From Bryobacterales bacterium (GTDB taxonomy: Bacteria > Acidobacteriota > Terriglobia > Bryobacterales > Bryobacteraceae): a DNA stretch of 61,958 nucleotides. Shown one piece after another: positions 25,535 through 34,250 of the stretch; the first letter of the stretch is position 1, and every line of letters starts with the position of its first letter. The stretch is from NCBI GenBank assembly GCA_003142185.1, contig PLOR01000034.1, forward strand, positions 1-61,958, read 5' to 3'. The notes beneath the pieces are model-generated. The model ran no database searches and was not told where the DNA came from. It saw only the letters and a program-made list of their open reading frames with translations. Made by a program: the position numbers and the translations under genes.

Positions 25535-26518
25535 CTACCAGCGCTGGTGCACCAGCGGACGGATCTTCGTATGGTAGATGGCGCGGATCGCGGCCATGTC
25601 CGTGTCCGCCAGCGGCGGCAGATCCGATGCCGCGCAATTCTCCGCCACTTGGGCCGGACGCTTGCCGCCGGGGATCGCGCAGGATACCGCACCGTCCATC
25701 AAAATCCAGCGCAGCGCGAAGGGGGCCATGGCAATGCCGGCCGGCGGCAGGCGCCGGATCTCCTCCACCGCATCCAGCGCCACCTCGTAATCCACGCCGG
25801 AGAACGTCTCGCCCACGTCGAACGCCTGGCCGTGACGGTTGAAGTTGCGATGGTCGTCGGCGGCGAATTGGGAATCCCGCGAGAGCTTACCGCTGAGTAG
25901 CCCGCTGGCCAGCGGGACGCGCGCCAGAATGCCGACGCCGCGACGCCGGGCCTCGGGAAAGAGCAATTCCGCGGGCCGCTGTCGGAAGCAGTTGTAGATG
26001 ATCTGGACCGTCTGCACGTTCGGAAACTCGATGGCCTTCAGCGCCTCTTCGACTCGCTCCACGCTAACGCCGTAGTAGCGGATCTTGCCAGCGTGCGCCA
26101 GATCGTCCAGCGCGCCGAAAACCTCGGGCCGATAGTAGACTTCGGTGGGCGGGCAGTGGAGCTGCACCAGGTCGAGACAATCGGTGGCCAGGTTGCGCAG
26201 GCTGTCTTCCACAAAACCCGCCAGGTTCTGAGCGTTGTACCCGTCAGCCGTGTGCGGCGACAGACGCCGCCCGGCCTTGGTGGCTACCACGATTTCCTCC
26301 CGCCGCTCGCGCTTCAGTTGCGCGAGCAAGCGTTCACTGCGGCCATCGCCATAAACATCCGCCGTGTCTATGAAATTAACGCCGCAGTCGATGGCCTTGT
26401 GCAGCGCGGCCAGGGATTCGTCATCGCTGACCTGTCCCCAGGCGCCGCCAATCGCCCAGGCGCCAAAGCTCACTTCCGAGACCTGCCAGCCCGTCCGGCC
26501 CAACGCGCGATATCGCAT
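25535..26518 (-). CDS. Aldo/keto reductase
   Basis: 327 residues from the ATG at 26518, which has GGAG just upstream; the open frame extends further but without a better start. The catalytic tetrad is visible: D in FIDTADVYGDG, Tyr within it, Lys in VVATKAG, and His in LVQLHCPP. The C-terminal AIPGGKRPAQVAENC block binds NADP. It reduces aldehydes or ketones; physiological substrate unknown. It is first in a two-gene minus-strand operon with the RmlD-like gene. Confidence 0.93.
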   Translation of the reverse strand: MRYRALGRTGWQVSEVSFGAWAIGGAWGQVSDDESLAALHKAIDCGVNFIDTADVYGDGRSERLLAQLKRERREEIVVATKAGRRLSPHTADGYNAQNLAGFVEDSLRNLATDCLDLVQLHCPPTEVYYRPEVFGALDDLAHAGKIRYYGVSVERVEEALKAIEFPNVQTVQIIYNCFRQRPAELLFPEARRRGVGILARVPLASGLLSGKLSRDSQFAADDHRNFNRHGQAFDVGETFSGVDYEVALDAVEEIRRLPPAGIAMAPFALRWILMDGAVSCAIPGGKRPAQVAENCAASDLPPLADTDMAAIRAIYHTKIRPLVHQRW

Positions 26519-26593
26519 ATCTCCAATTATGCATGCCGCGAGTCGGCTCGTGGCGGGAGAGGTGTGCGACATGGAGATGGCGACCGCACGGCT

Positions 26594-26746
26594 GGCTTTG
26601 TATCAGGGCACTGGCTTCAGCCGTGCCGCAACGCATCGGTAGCTCTCGGCTTTAGCCGCTGAGACTTTCCTGCGTCCCCAGGGGCTGAAGCCCAAGCCTT
26701 TGTCCCGGCGTGCGGCACGACTGAAGCCATGCCCTGATACAAAGCC
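26594..26746. repeat. Dispersed repeat A as an inverted pair (153 bp)
   Basis: Left end GGCTTTGTATCAGGGCAC... and right end ...GCCCTGATACAAAGCC are about 35-bp inverted copies of the units at 37-116, with two shorter hairpins between. The gap 26519-26760 has no gene. Confidence 0.8.
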
Positions 26747-26760
26747 TCATGAAAGCCCCC

Positions 26761-28350
26761 CTATGGCAGCGTGAAGCGCAACGAGCTGAAAATCATGTTG
26801 GCGTACGCTGAGTGCGGCGTTCCCGGCGCAACATACCACGGCGCCCGTGTCAGATAGGAATACTGCGTAATGATCTGAAGCGCGCCGTATCTCGGGTTCT
26901 TCCAAAAGGTGTAGTAGTAGCCGAACATCGGCTCCTGAAACTGCCGGTTGGCCGACGAGGAACCCGGGAAACCGAATCCCAGATAATTGCCTGGCGAAAC
27001 CACCGTGTAGTTCTTGTCGAAATACGCGCCGCCATAATAGGCGAAGAACTGCGATTTGGGAGTGGGCGCATACTCGAAGCCGGCGATGCCCGACATGGAA
27101 TGCACCGGCGAGATGGAGCCGTCGGGTCCGATGACCAGGTCGGGACCAAGCCCCACTATGTCACGCCCGCCGCCACTCGAGTAAAACGAGGTGGCGATCA
27201 GGCGGAAATTCTTCGCCACTTCGAGGACCGTGTTGAACGATCCGGCCAAGCCCTGGGCGTCAAAATACGTGCCCTCTGCGGGGGAGACCCGAAACTGCCG
27301 CGAAAGGCCGGCCAGCTCGAAGTGCAGCGCCTTGCCGGAAACCTGCGTGTCGTAAGCGATTTTGGCGACCAGATCCGGCCGCACGTTGGGCGCGGTAGGA
27401 ACGCTCCCGTTGTCCACTTGCGCAGCGGCAAACTCGGGCACCGTGGTCGAGGTCGTGATGTACTGGTCGGGGTTCTCGATGGAACCGGCGATCGACCAAT
27501 GCTGGTTGGGATGGTAGACCACGCGGAGCTGCCCCGGCCGTCCCCACACCAGACCCACCAGATAGTTGGAATCCTCACCGAGACCGACGAAAACATTGCT
27601 CGAAACCTGAGAGACACCCACCCGGTTGGGCGTCATCAGCGTCCAGGTCTGGCCGCCCAGCACCTCCCACTTTCCCTGCTGCACATTCGCCCAGAAATGG
27701 CGCATGCGGAAGGTGCCGCTGTTGCTGGTCACGTACAGGCTGGTCGGCTGGTTGCCGTAGAAATCCCCCTCGATATAGCCGGTGATCGACATGCGCTTGG
27801 TGGGGTTGTCGGCGATGGTCAGGGTAACGCGCGAGTTCGCGGCGCTGGATCGAAACTCGTCCATCCTGCCCGCCACGGTGTTACTGAACGGAACGCCGGC
27901 GAAGGAAGTCGCGACGCCGCTCCCGATGTCGGCGGATCGCCAGACCGTGGAAAAATCCATGAAACCGCCTGGAGTGAAATCCGCCCCGCCGATGTGGAAG
28001 GCGAGCGGCGAAAAGGGCCGTCCCTTGTTGTCGACCTCGGCTGAGGCTGTGGGCGCCTCCGCCGGCGGTGCCACCGCGGATTGCGCTGGAGCGGCCGCCG
28101 GCGCGCTCTGCGCGGCAACCAGATGGTCCAGCAACTTCTGCTGCGAATCGATCGCTTTCTGCGCGGATTCGAGCGCCTTTTGCGCGGTCTCGAGTGCTTG
28201 CCGCTGTTCGTCGAGTTGTCTCTGCTGAGCCGCAATCTGGTCGCGCAGCTTGGCGATGTCGTCCGGTTGGGCGGAACCCTGCGCCAGGCACAGCACTGGG
28301 AGCAGCAGTGCCAGCGGCAAGAGTGAGCTAACGATCCTGATGAGCTTCAT
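26761..28350 (-). CDS. Outer-membrane porin, DcaP-like
   Basis: 529 residues from the ATG at 28350, which has GGGAGA eight bases upstream. Signal peptide to about residue 24 (LCLAQ). A coiled coil (about 32-78: DQIAAQQRQLDEQRQAL and following heptads), then an Ala/Pro spacer, then a long beta-barrel region with alternating aromatic strands, ending in an aromatic/hydrophobic C-terminal strand (SSLRFTLP). The N-terminal coiled coil plus barrel and the FTPGGFMDF opening are typical of trimeric DcaP-like porins. It would admit small hydrophilic solutes; the specificity is unknown. Confidence 0.82.
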   Translation of the reverse strand: MKLIRIVSSLLPLALLLPVLCLAQGSAQPDDIAKLRDQIAAQQRQLDEQRQALETAQKALESAQKAIDSQQKLLDHLVAAQSAPAAAPAQSAVAPPAEAPTASAEVDNKGRPFSPLAFHIGGADFTPGGFMDFSTVWRSADIGSGVATSFAGVPFSNTVAGRMDEFRSSAANSRVTLTIADNPTKRMSITGYIEGDFYGNQPTSLYVTSNSGTFRMRHFWANVQQGKWEVLGGQTWTLMTPNRVGVSQVSSNVFVGLGEDSNYLVGLVWGRPGQLRVVYHPNQHWSIAGSIENPDQYITTSTTVPEFAAAQVDNGSVPTAPNVRPDLVAKIAYDTQVSGKALHFELAGLSRQFRVSPAEGTYFDAQGLAGSFNTVLEVAKNFRLIATSFYSSGGGRDIVGLGPDLVIGPDGSISPVHSMSGIAGFEYAPTPKSQFFAYYGGAYFDKNYTVVSPGNYLGFGFPGSSSANRQFQEPMFGYYYTFWKNPRYGALQIITQYSYLTRAPWYVAPGTPHSAYANMIFSSLRFTLP

Positions 28351-28432
28351 GTGTTCTCCCGGGCTTTTGCGTGGGCCGAACCCGATTCGGCAAACTGCGG
28401 CTCTATCGAGCATGGAAAAGTGAACACATAGC

Positions 28433-28461
28433 TTAACATCTTCAGACCTCTTTATCTTCAA
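28433..28461 (-). promoter_or_regulatory. Candidate promoter of the porin gene
   Basis: On the minus strand TTGAAG (28456-28461), a 17-base spacer and TGTTAA (28433-28438) lie about 85 bases before the porin start. The -10 is a weak match. Confidence 0.35.
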
Positions 28462-28470
28462 TCGAAGACA

Positions 28471-28621
28471 GGTCACTGTGAGAGGGCGAGGTGACCGCAA
28501 GTCGCGAAAAAAGCGACTGCAAAACCCAATTTGCCCGAGAACAAGTGCGCCGTCATTCAACTGTATAGCTTTAGTACCAGCCCAATAGCCCGGAGGTCCT
28601 GAACCACTAAGGACCTCCGGG
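28471..28621 (+). ncRNA. Candidate structured leader or small RNA (three hairpins)
   Basis: Three inverted repeats in a row: GGTCAC/GTGACC (28471-28496), GCAAGTCGC/GCGACTGC (28497-28520), and a perfect 11-bp stem CCCGGAGGTCC/GGACCTCCGGG with an 11-base loop (28589-28621), followed by GGATTTTGC. The region has no reading frame. It lies upstream of two small genes on the plus strand and divergent from the porin. No known riboswitch or small RNA is recognised. Confidence 0.4.
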
Positions 28622-28659
28622 GGATTTTGCTTACATTTACCTCCGTATACACTCGGCTC

Positions 28660-28881
28660 ATGAACGATTTTCTTAGCCTTTCTCGCAGTACATTTAACGC
28701 GCAGTCTTACTACGCGGGCGTGATCGGCAACCGGCTCACCGACAGCGACGCCACAAAGGAACGGGCCCTGAGGCTCTATGCGATCGGTGAATTGAACGCG
28801 GCGGCTCAGTTGCTTTCCGAATTGGCTGCTCGCCGGCATCCGTACCAGGGGGAAGGCCGAGAGGAGTCGATCCATGGCTGA
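28660..28881 (+). CDS. Small hypothetical protein, first of a coupled pair
   Basis: 73 residues, helical, with no signal or membrane segment (MNDFLSLSRSTFNAQ; then ERALRLYAIGELNAAAQLL). The frame opens at 28627 but the ATG at 28660 gives the more natural protein. No strong ribosome site precedes it. Its stop overlaps the next start by eight bases, which argues that both are real and coupled. No family is recognised. Confidence 0.5.
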   Translation: MNDFLSLSRSTFNAQSYYAGVIGNRLTDSDATKERALRLYAIGELNAAAQLLSELAARRHPYQGEGREESIHG

Positions 28882-29059
28882 CTGGTTGGATGGCTTGGGC
28901 CAGTCGCTCAAAATCCTCTTGGGCTACCTTGGGGTTCGCGGCGTCAGCGGCCTCGAAGCGGCCCTTTACATCTTAGGCGCGACCATTTCCCTCGGATTTT
29001 GTGCGGCCGTGCGCTCAGCCATTCGAATCGCTTTCCTGGGCTGTTCCGCCCGGAGATAG
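28874..29059 (+). CDS. Small probable membrane protein, second of a coupled pair
   Basis: 61 residues. A ribosome site GAGAGGAG lies 7 bases before the ATG. Residues about 27-47 (LEAALYILGATISLGFCAAV) form one membrane span, with a basic tail (SAIRIAFLGCSARR). It is convergent with the VWFA gene that ends at 29081. It could be a small membrane protein or peptide toxin-like product, but nothing identifies it. Confidence 0.5.
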   Translation: MADWLDGLGQSLKILLGYLGVRGVSGLEAALYILGATISLGFCAAVRSAIRIAFLGCSARR

Positions 29060-29080
29060 CAGTTCGCGAAACGATACCCT

Positions 29081-31027
29081 TCATTCCGTTCGAAATTGCA
29101 CGCTGCGGGCGGTTTCGCCACCGGCGGAGTCCTTGACGGTCAGCTCGGCGCGATAGGTTCCGGGCGGAAGGGCCGCGACCGGCAATTTGAGCGCGACCGG
29201 AATCACGCGATTGCCAGATTTGGCCAGCGCACTCAAGTCGACATCGCCGGAATCCCATTTCTGCTGGTTGCTCTGTGCGTCGAGTAGGCGCAGCCGCATC
29301 GTCAACTGCACTGGCCCGGCGCCGGTTGCCGGCGGCTCGTAGATTTCGAAGTAGGCCTCGGCAGTGCCGGTCTTCGGCAAAACATCGGAGCCGGCGACGG
29401 TGATTTGGTTGCCGCGGAAGATCAGCGGCTTTTTCCCTTCCTCGACCGCCTCGTCCGCGGCGTCTTGCGATATCGGTTGCACGTCGCGGCTAAGGGCGAT
29501 GGCGCTCAGGCTGAGCTGCTCGGCATCCACAGGATCGACCGCCAACGGCGTTTCCACCACGCCGAAGCGATCCTTGGCCGTGCGGAAGATCAGTTTGAAC
29601 CGATACGTGCCGGGAGCGATTTCAAACTGGTGTTCGTAGCGGAGAGGGTGCTGGACAAACTCGTCGAACTGCTGCCGGCTGGCGAAATCGAAGCTCACCT
29701 TGTCGCCGAACCGCGCGGTCACACCGCCGCCAAGGTTGTAAGCCAGGCCGAGCACGTCCATGGTGGCCTTCAGTCTGCCATTCGCCTCGATAGGATTGAG
29801 AACCGGCGTAGGAATTTCAACTGCCAGGTCGACTCGCGCCGCTCCGCCGGCCTCATAGAAGAAGGGCGCGGCTGCCGATGCCGCGATGTTGCCCGCGTGC
29901 GGCGAGGCTGCCAGATTCTCCATCTCCGCTTCCAGCGGGTTGGTCGACGCCAAGGTGATCTCGTGGACGTTGCAATAGAGATTGCGCCCACGCACTTTCA
30001 CGTCGGGCCGGTCAACCGTGACTTTGAGCGGGTGGCAGCTTCCCTCCGGAGATTCTTGCGGGACGTAAGCAAGCGTGTAGGATTCGTCCTGCTCGCGGGC
30101 GAGCAGATCGAGGACGGCGAGAACGTCGTTGCCGCGCGAGAGCTCGTGGCCGCCGGTTATGTCGGCCAGGCTGAGCCAATAGCCTGCGGTCTGCGCGCCG
30201 GACTGCGACTCTGTCGGATAAACCGAGACATCCGCCTTGCGAAACGCAAGCTGCATCTGCTTCAGATAGGGCTCCCGAAACGCGTCCGCGTTCATCCCGG
30301 TTTGGGCCGCCATCTGCCCTATCGTTGGAGCGAACGCCGGCGGCGTGTTCTTGTCGGCGCTATAGGTCGGCGGACCGGGCGTGGTGAACAGGGCCACCAC
30401 CTTGTGGCCGCCCACGTGGCTCAGATCCTGCGCCACGTGGGCGTAAACCAACGGCCACTTCCTGCCGTCACAGAGCAACTCCGCTCCGCTGAGACCCTGT
30501 CCACCCATGGTAAACATGTTGGGCGCGGCACCCAGGGCGCGCTGAAGCTCGGCGACATCGGTCGTGAATGGCGTGACAACCTGCGCGTGGCAAACGTCCG
30601 AGTAAACCACCGACATCAGCCGGTTCGGCCCGGCGTTGTCCGCGATGAACTTCGACGCCGCCTGCTGGATGGACTTCCAGTCGTCGCCGGAATTCACGTC
30701 GAGCCAGATGACGAAGTGTTGTTGCTGCGAAATCCCCGGCGTCGGCGGCCCGAGGTGGCTCTGAAATGCAGTGATGGCCTGTTCCTTGCCATCTTCGAAG
30801 ACGTGGAAGTCCTTCGCCTCCAGGCCATGTACGGGTTCGTCCTTCTTGCCGGTTACCACCGCATCCACCAGCACCAGGCGCGCTTCGGCTTTGAGCTTCA
30901 GGCCGGTCGTGCCCTGCGCGCCGGACCCGCTGGTTTGCGCCAGCAGCGGGTAACACAGGAACAACAGCAGGGCCGCGTACTTCGCGCGGCTGCCATACTG
31001 CGATAGCTTGCTCTCTGAGGTTTTCAT
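29081..31027 (-). CDS. VWFA-related Acidobacterial-domain protein (type II of module 2)
   Basis: 648 residues. Signal peptide with an unusually long basic lead (MKTSESKLSQYGSRAKY) and a core ending LLAQ near residue 31. The strand motif LVLVDAVVTGKKDEP precedes the VWA-like domain, with FVIWLDVNSGDDW at the metal-site position (not a full DxSxS) and NAGPNRLMSVVYSD. QESPEGSCHPLKV and a beta-rich C-terminal half follow. It is paralogous to 13646-16015 but lacks the long Pro/Gly linker. Its ATG overlaps the stop of the upstream gene (ATGA, 31024-31027), so the two are translationally coupled. Confidence 0.88.
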   Translation of the reverse strand: MKTSESKLSQYGSRAKYAALLLFLCYPLLAQTSGSGAQGTTGLKLKAEARLVLVDAVVTGKKDEPVHGLEAKDFHVFEDGKEQAITAFQSHLGPPTPGISQQQHFVIWLDVNSGDDWKSIQQAASKFIADNAGPNRLMSVVYSDVCHAQVVTPFTTDVAELQRALGAAPNMFTMGGQGLSGAELLCDGRKWPLVYAHVAQDLSHVGGHKVVALFTTPGPPTYSADKNTPPAFAPTIGQMAAQTGMNADAFREPYLKQMQLAFRKADVSVYPTESQSGAQTAGYWLSLADITGGHELSRGNDVLAVLDLLAREQDESYTLAYVPQESPEGSCHPLKVTVDRPDVKVRGRNLYCNVHEITLASTNPLEAEMENLAASPHAGNIAASAAAPFFYEAGGAARVDLAVEIPTPVLNPIEANGRLKATMDVLGLAYNLGGGVTARFGDKVSFDFASRQQFDEFVQHPLRYEHQFEIAPGTYRFKLIFRTAKDRFGVVETPLAVDPVDAEQLSLSAIALSRDVQPISQDAADEAVEEGKKPLIFRGNQITVAGSDVLPKTGTAEAYFEIYEPPATGAGPVQLTMRLRLLDAQSNQQKWDSGDVDLSALAKSGNRVIPVALKLPVAALPPGTYRAELTVKDSAGGETARSVQFRTE

Positions 31028-32703
31028 GGGATCTCCACCACTCCGTTGGCGGCGGCCATCTGCTGGCCTTCGGCATCGCGCACCACGACGCGAATCATGT
31101 ACGGGCCCACCTTGACGTCGAAGTTGCTGTTCACCGTGATGCCCTGCGTGCGCCGCCGATCGAGATTCTCATCTTTCAATCGAAGCTCCACCACCTTCTG
31201 CGTTCCTTTGATGTAGTTGCCGTTGCCATCGAACAGGGCACACACCAGGGTCACGTCGTCGCGGTTCCGGTCATCCTGCTTGCGCAAGGGAAGCCGCCGG
31301 ATATCGAGATGAGTGGCGACCTTCAGCTTGGCGTCTTCGTCCGTGGTTTTGAAAAACTCGCTATGGACTTCGATCGGCAGGTCGCGCAACTCATCGCGGG
31401 AGAACACGGCCTCGCCGACTTCCCGCGTAGCGGCCGTGGCAGCGTCCTCCTCGTGCGACGGCGCCCAGTAGCCCCGGCGCGCCTGCACGGACAATCCCTT
31501 CGTGTCCGCCAGCTTCACCTTGATCTCGTGGTACTTCCCGTCCGGTTTAAGATCCTTGGGATAGAAGCCCAAATAATAAATGTACTCCGGCGGGTTGGCC
31601 AGGCGATTGAATTCTGCCAGGAAATCGTTTTGGCTGACGGAGGTGCCTCCCGTGCCATGCGCCAGATCGTCCAAGACCATCCCCTGGGCAAGATTCTGGA
31701 AATTATCGTACTTGACGACGAGCATTTGGGTCTGCTGGTTCGTCAGATGGCAGCCGGGAACATCGCCGGCCGGGTCGACGGTGAAGACGCCGCGCGCGTC
31801 GAGGGTGTTGATGACGACGCCCGCGCGGGTGGCGCGATCGATGGATGCGGTGAGGTCCCTCTGCAACTCGTCTGGAAGATACATGCCGGGCGACACCAGA
31901 ATTATCACCCGATCACCGGGCATGGCCGAGAGCAATCGCACGATGTTGTTGAGCGTGCGGAAGACGTTGACGGCTTCGCCCCTTCCTTCATTGGCGACTT
32001 CGCGGAGAGTGTCCTGGGCGATACCGGGGGCGGCGGCCGCGGCGAAACCAGTCAGGTTGAGGCAATCTATGGTAATGCCGACCTGCATCGACAGAGCCTG
32101 CTGGTCGTCGCGATTCATCCATTGGTCCGCCGCGAAGAAGGTGGCGGGAGGGAAGGTCTTGTGCGCCGGCACCACGGGCATGATCTTCATCAGCGCCTCG
32201 CGGAACTTTGCCAGGTCGCTGGTGAATTCGAGCGACACTCTGCCGGAGAGCGCGAGCAACGCCACGCGTTCCTGCGGGCGTATGCCCTTTTCGATGTGCT
32301 TCAAGGCCGCGATGCGGGCGTTCATCAGGTCTTCCATCTTGAGATGGATGTCGTCGAAAACATAGGCGGTGAAGCGGGTGGGAATCACCAGCTTGGTGCC
32401 GGTGGTGGCTGGTTCGCCGGGGATCTCCTCTTGGGCGGCCGGCTGAAAGGCAGGTTTGGGGACAGCGCTGCCCTCGATGGCGAACTGCGAAATGTACTGC
32501 GCCTTGCCGTGGTCGGTAAGCTGAAAGTCCTCTTTATGGAAGGTGCCGATGGTGTGCCCCTGCTTGTCGCGAATTACCACCGGAATGCGCACCAGATTCA
32601 CGCTCGATTGAAAGGTGGGCGTTTCGTCGCGGGTGGTAACTTCGCCGGTCTGGGTCTGCGCGGCCAGGGCGGCGGCGAGCAGGAAAAAGGTCCAAGAGCG
32701 CAT
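31024..32703 (-). CDS. VWFA-related Acidobacterial-domain protein (type I of module 2)
   Basis: 559 residues from the ATG at 32703 (GGAGAG 7 bases upstream); the frame runs further up but crosses the promoter. Short signal peptide (MRSWTFFLLAAALAAQTQ). VNLVRIPVVIRDKQG, then the VWA-like domain with YVFDDIHLK at the metal site, VIILVSPGMYLP, a conserved GTGG turn, YYLGFYPKDLKPDG, and a beta-rich C-terminus. It matches the 11683-13431 product end to end. First gene of a two-gene operon. Function unknown. Confidence 0.88.
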   Translation of the reverse strand: MRSWTFFLLAAALAAQTQTGEVTTRDETPTFQSSVNLVRIPVVIRDKQGHTIGTFHKEDFQLTDHGKAQYISQFAIEGSAVPKPAFQPAAQEEIPGEPATTGTKLVIPTRFTAYVFDDIHLKMEDLMNARIAALKHIEKGIRPQERVALLALSGRVSLEFTSDLAKFREALMKIMPVVPAHKTFPPATFFAADQWMNRDDQQALSMQVGITIDCLNLTGFAAAAAPGIAQDTLREVANEGRGEAVNVFRTLNNIVRLLSAMPGDRVIILVSPGMYLPDELQRDLTASIDRATRAGVVINTLDARGVFTVDPAGDVPGCHLTNQQTQMLVVKYDNFQNLAQGMVLDDLAHGTGGTSVSQNDFLAEFNRLANPPEYIYYLGFYPKDLKPDGKYHEIKVKLADTKGLSVQARRGYWAPSHEEDAATAATREVGEAVFSRDELRDLPIEVHSEFFKTTDEDAKLKVATHLDIRRLPLRKQDDRNRDDVTLVCALFDGNGNYIKGTQKVVELRLKDENLDRRRTQGITVNSNFDVKVGPYMIRVVVRDAEGQQMAAANGVVEIP

Positions 32704-32781
32704 GATACTCTCCTTCCGCGAGAAACCCGGCGGCGCGGATTCTTGACCGTGGGCTGAGTTGCGGCCGGCCCACTGGTTCGC

Positions 32782-32787
32782 ATTATA
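32782..32787 (-). promoter_or_regulatory. Candidate -10 element of VWFA module 2
   Basis: A perfect TATAAT on the minus strand lies 79 bases before the start at 32703, flanked by a GGCCGGCC inverted pair (32763-32770 and 32804-32811 region). No good -35 is visible. The rest of the gap 32704-32919 has no gene. Confidence 0.4.
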
Positions 32788-32919
32788 ACTGTCTAGACTC
32801 ACCGGCCGGCCCGCAAGTTGCTGGCTAATAGGGGCTATGCGGCAGGCGGCGGCTCGTCTATGGCGTAGAGCCCTATGATTGCTCCGCCGTTTATGGAAAT
32901 TGAATATGGGAAGGATTTC

Positions 32920-32995
32920 TGGTGAGCCGGGCGAGACTCGAACTCGCGACACCCGCCTTAAAAGGGCGATGCTCTACCAACTGAGCTACCGGCCC
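32920..32995 (-). tRNA. tRNA-Lys (anticodon TTT)
   Basis: On the minus strand the sequence folds as a complete 76-base tRNA. Acceptor stem GGGCCGG / CCGGCTC has one G-U pair. The D arm contains AGCTCAGTTGGTAGAGC, the anticodon loop reads CTTTTAA, the T arm contains GAGTTCGAGTCTC, and the CCA end is encoded. Confidence 0.97.
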
Positions 32996-33101
32996 ACACG
33001 GAGGACAGTTTAGCATGATCGGGGAACGAAGGAGGAAGCCTCCATCAAGGGGAATTCTGTACATGGCTCCCGTGACTCTGACAACCCGGCGGCCTTAGCG
33101 A

Positions 33102-33130
33102 TTCACCTTCGCCGCGCCGCCCGCTATACT
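33102..33130 (+). promoter_or_regulatory. Candidate promoter of the K+ channel gene
   Basis: TTCACC (33102-33107), a 17-base spacer and TATACT (33125-33130). The start of transcription would fall a few bases before the ATG at 33142, so the message would be nearly leaderless. Confidence 0.45.
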
Positions 33131-33141
33131 TGTGGTCGCGG

Positions 33142-34170
33142 ATGCGCATGAACCGGTTAGTCCGGCGGTTTCTGATCACTATCCTTGCCATCGCCGGGAC
33201 CTTGGCGATCGGCACCGTCGGCTTCACTGTCATCGACCATTACCCGCCCTTCGACGCCTTCTACATGACGCTCACCACCATGACCACGGTGGGCTACGGC
33301 GAAATTCACCCGCTTTCGCGGGCGGGCCGCATTTTCAATTCGTTTCTCATCATGTTCGGCGTCACGACGATTCTGATTGCCATTGGCGCCATGACACAGA
33401 CGATCATCGAAGTCGAATTGGGTGATCGTCTTCACCAGCGGCGGAACAAACGCATGATTGACAAGCTCAAGAACCATTTCATCGTCTGCGGATTCGGACG
33501 CGTGGGGCGCGGCGCGGCGGCTGAACTGCTGCACGCCGGAGTGCCCTTCGTGGTGGTGGACCAGAACCCGGAGCGCACCGAGCGCGCCATGCTGGAAGGC
33601 ATGCTGGCGGTGGCGGCCGACGCCACGAGCGACGATACGCTGCGCCAGGCCGGCATTGAGCACGCACGCGGCCTGGTGGCGGCGCTCGCTACCGACGCCG
33701 ATAACCTATTCGTGCTGCTCTCGGCAAAGGGTCTGAATCCGGGTCTTTATGTAGCCGTGCGCGCGGCCGAGGAAGGAGCCGAGCAAAAAATGCGGCGCGC
33801 CGGCGCCAACTCGGTGTTCGCTCCCTACGCGCTCACCGGACACCGCCTGGCGCAAGCCCTGCTGCGGCCCCACGTCGTGCAGTTTCTCGACTTCACTACG
33901 CAGGATATCGGACAGGACATCACCATCGAACAGGTCTCCGTCGCCGCCGACAGCGAAATGGTCTCCAAGACCATCCGCGACATGCAACTGGGCCGCGACC
34001 TGGGCGTTATTGTGATGGCCATCCGCAAACGCGACGGCCAGATGCTGTTCAATCCGCAAGCCGATACGGCCATTCGCGGAGGCGACTTCCTGATTGTGAT
34101 GGGCCGCCAGGAGAGTCTGCGGACGCTCGAAACGCTGCTGGCCGGACGCAGCCTGCCGCACACTGGTTAG
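33142..34170 (+). CDS. Two-helix potassium channel with RCK (TrkA-N and TrkA-C) domains
   Basis: 342 residues from the ATG at 33142 (ATG at 33148 also possible; a GTG at 33130 overlaps the -10). First membrane helix about 10-30, pore loop with selectivity filter TTVGYGEIHP, second helix about 65-85. The cytoplasmic RCK domain begins HFIVCGFGRVGRG (nucleotide-binding glycines) and has VVDQNPER and GLVAALATDADN; a TrkA-C domain occupies the last 80 residues. It resembles MthK/GsuK-type gated K+ channels for osmotic or membrane-potential control. Monocistronic. Confidence 0.93.
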   Translation: MRMNRLVRRFLITILAIAGTLAIGTVGFTVIDHYPPFDAFYMTLTTMTTVGYGEIHPLSRAGRIFNSFLIMFGVTTILIAIGAMTQTIIEVELGDRLHQRRNKRMIDKLKNHFIVCGFGRVGRGAAAELLHAGVPFVVVDQNPERTERAMLEGMLAVAADATSDDTLRQAGIEHARGLVAALATDADNLFVLLSAKGLNPGLYVAVRAAEEGAEQKMRRAGANSVFAPYALTGHRLAQALLRPHVVQFLDFTTQDIGQDITIEQVSVAADSEMVSKTIRDMQLGRDLGVIVMAIRKRDGQMLFNPQADTAIRGGDFLIVMGRQESLRTLETLLAGRSLPHTG

Positions 34171-34180
34171 TGTTAGTCGC

Positions 34181-34219
34181 GCTCCGAACGCGTAACGGAG
34201 CCCCGACCAAAGGGAGCGG
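34181..34219. repeat. Dispersed repeat C, partial copy
   Basis: GCTCCGAACGCGTAACGGAG then CCCCGACCAAAGGGAGCGG, a rearranged pair of repeat C arms between two plus-strand genes. Confidence 0.55.
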
Positions 34220-34250
34220 TCAGGACACCCGGAGGCGTACAATTCTAGTC

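Noticed and set aside
26594-26746. CRISPR array
   Set aside because: The repeated units are inverted or adjacent without unique spacers of constant length and no cas genes lie in the window.
29405-31006. Long plus-strand open frame opposite the VWFA gene
   Set aside because: Shadow frame without start signals; the minus-strand protein carries family motifs.
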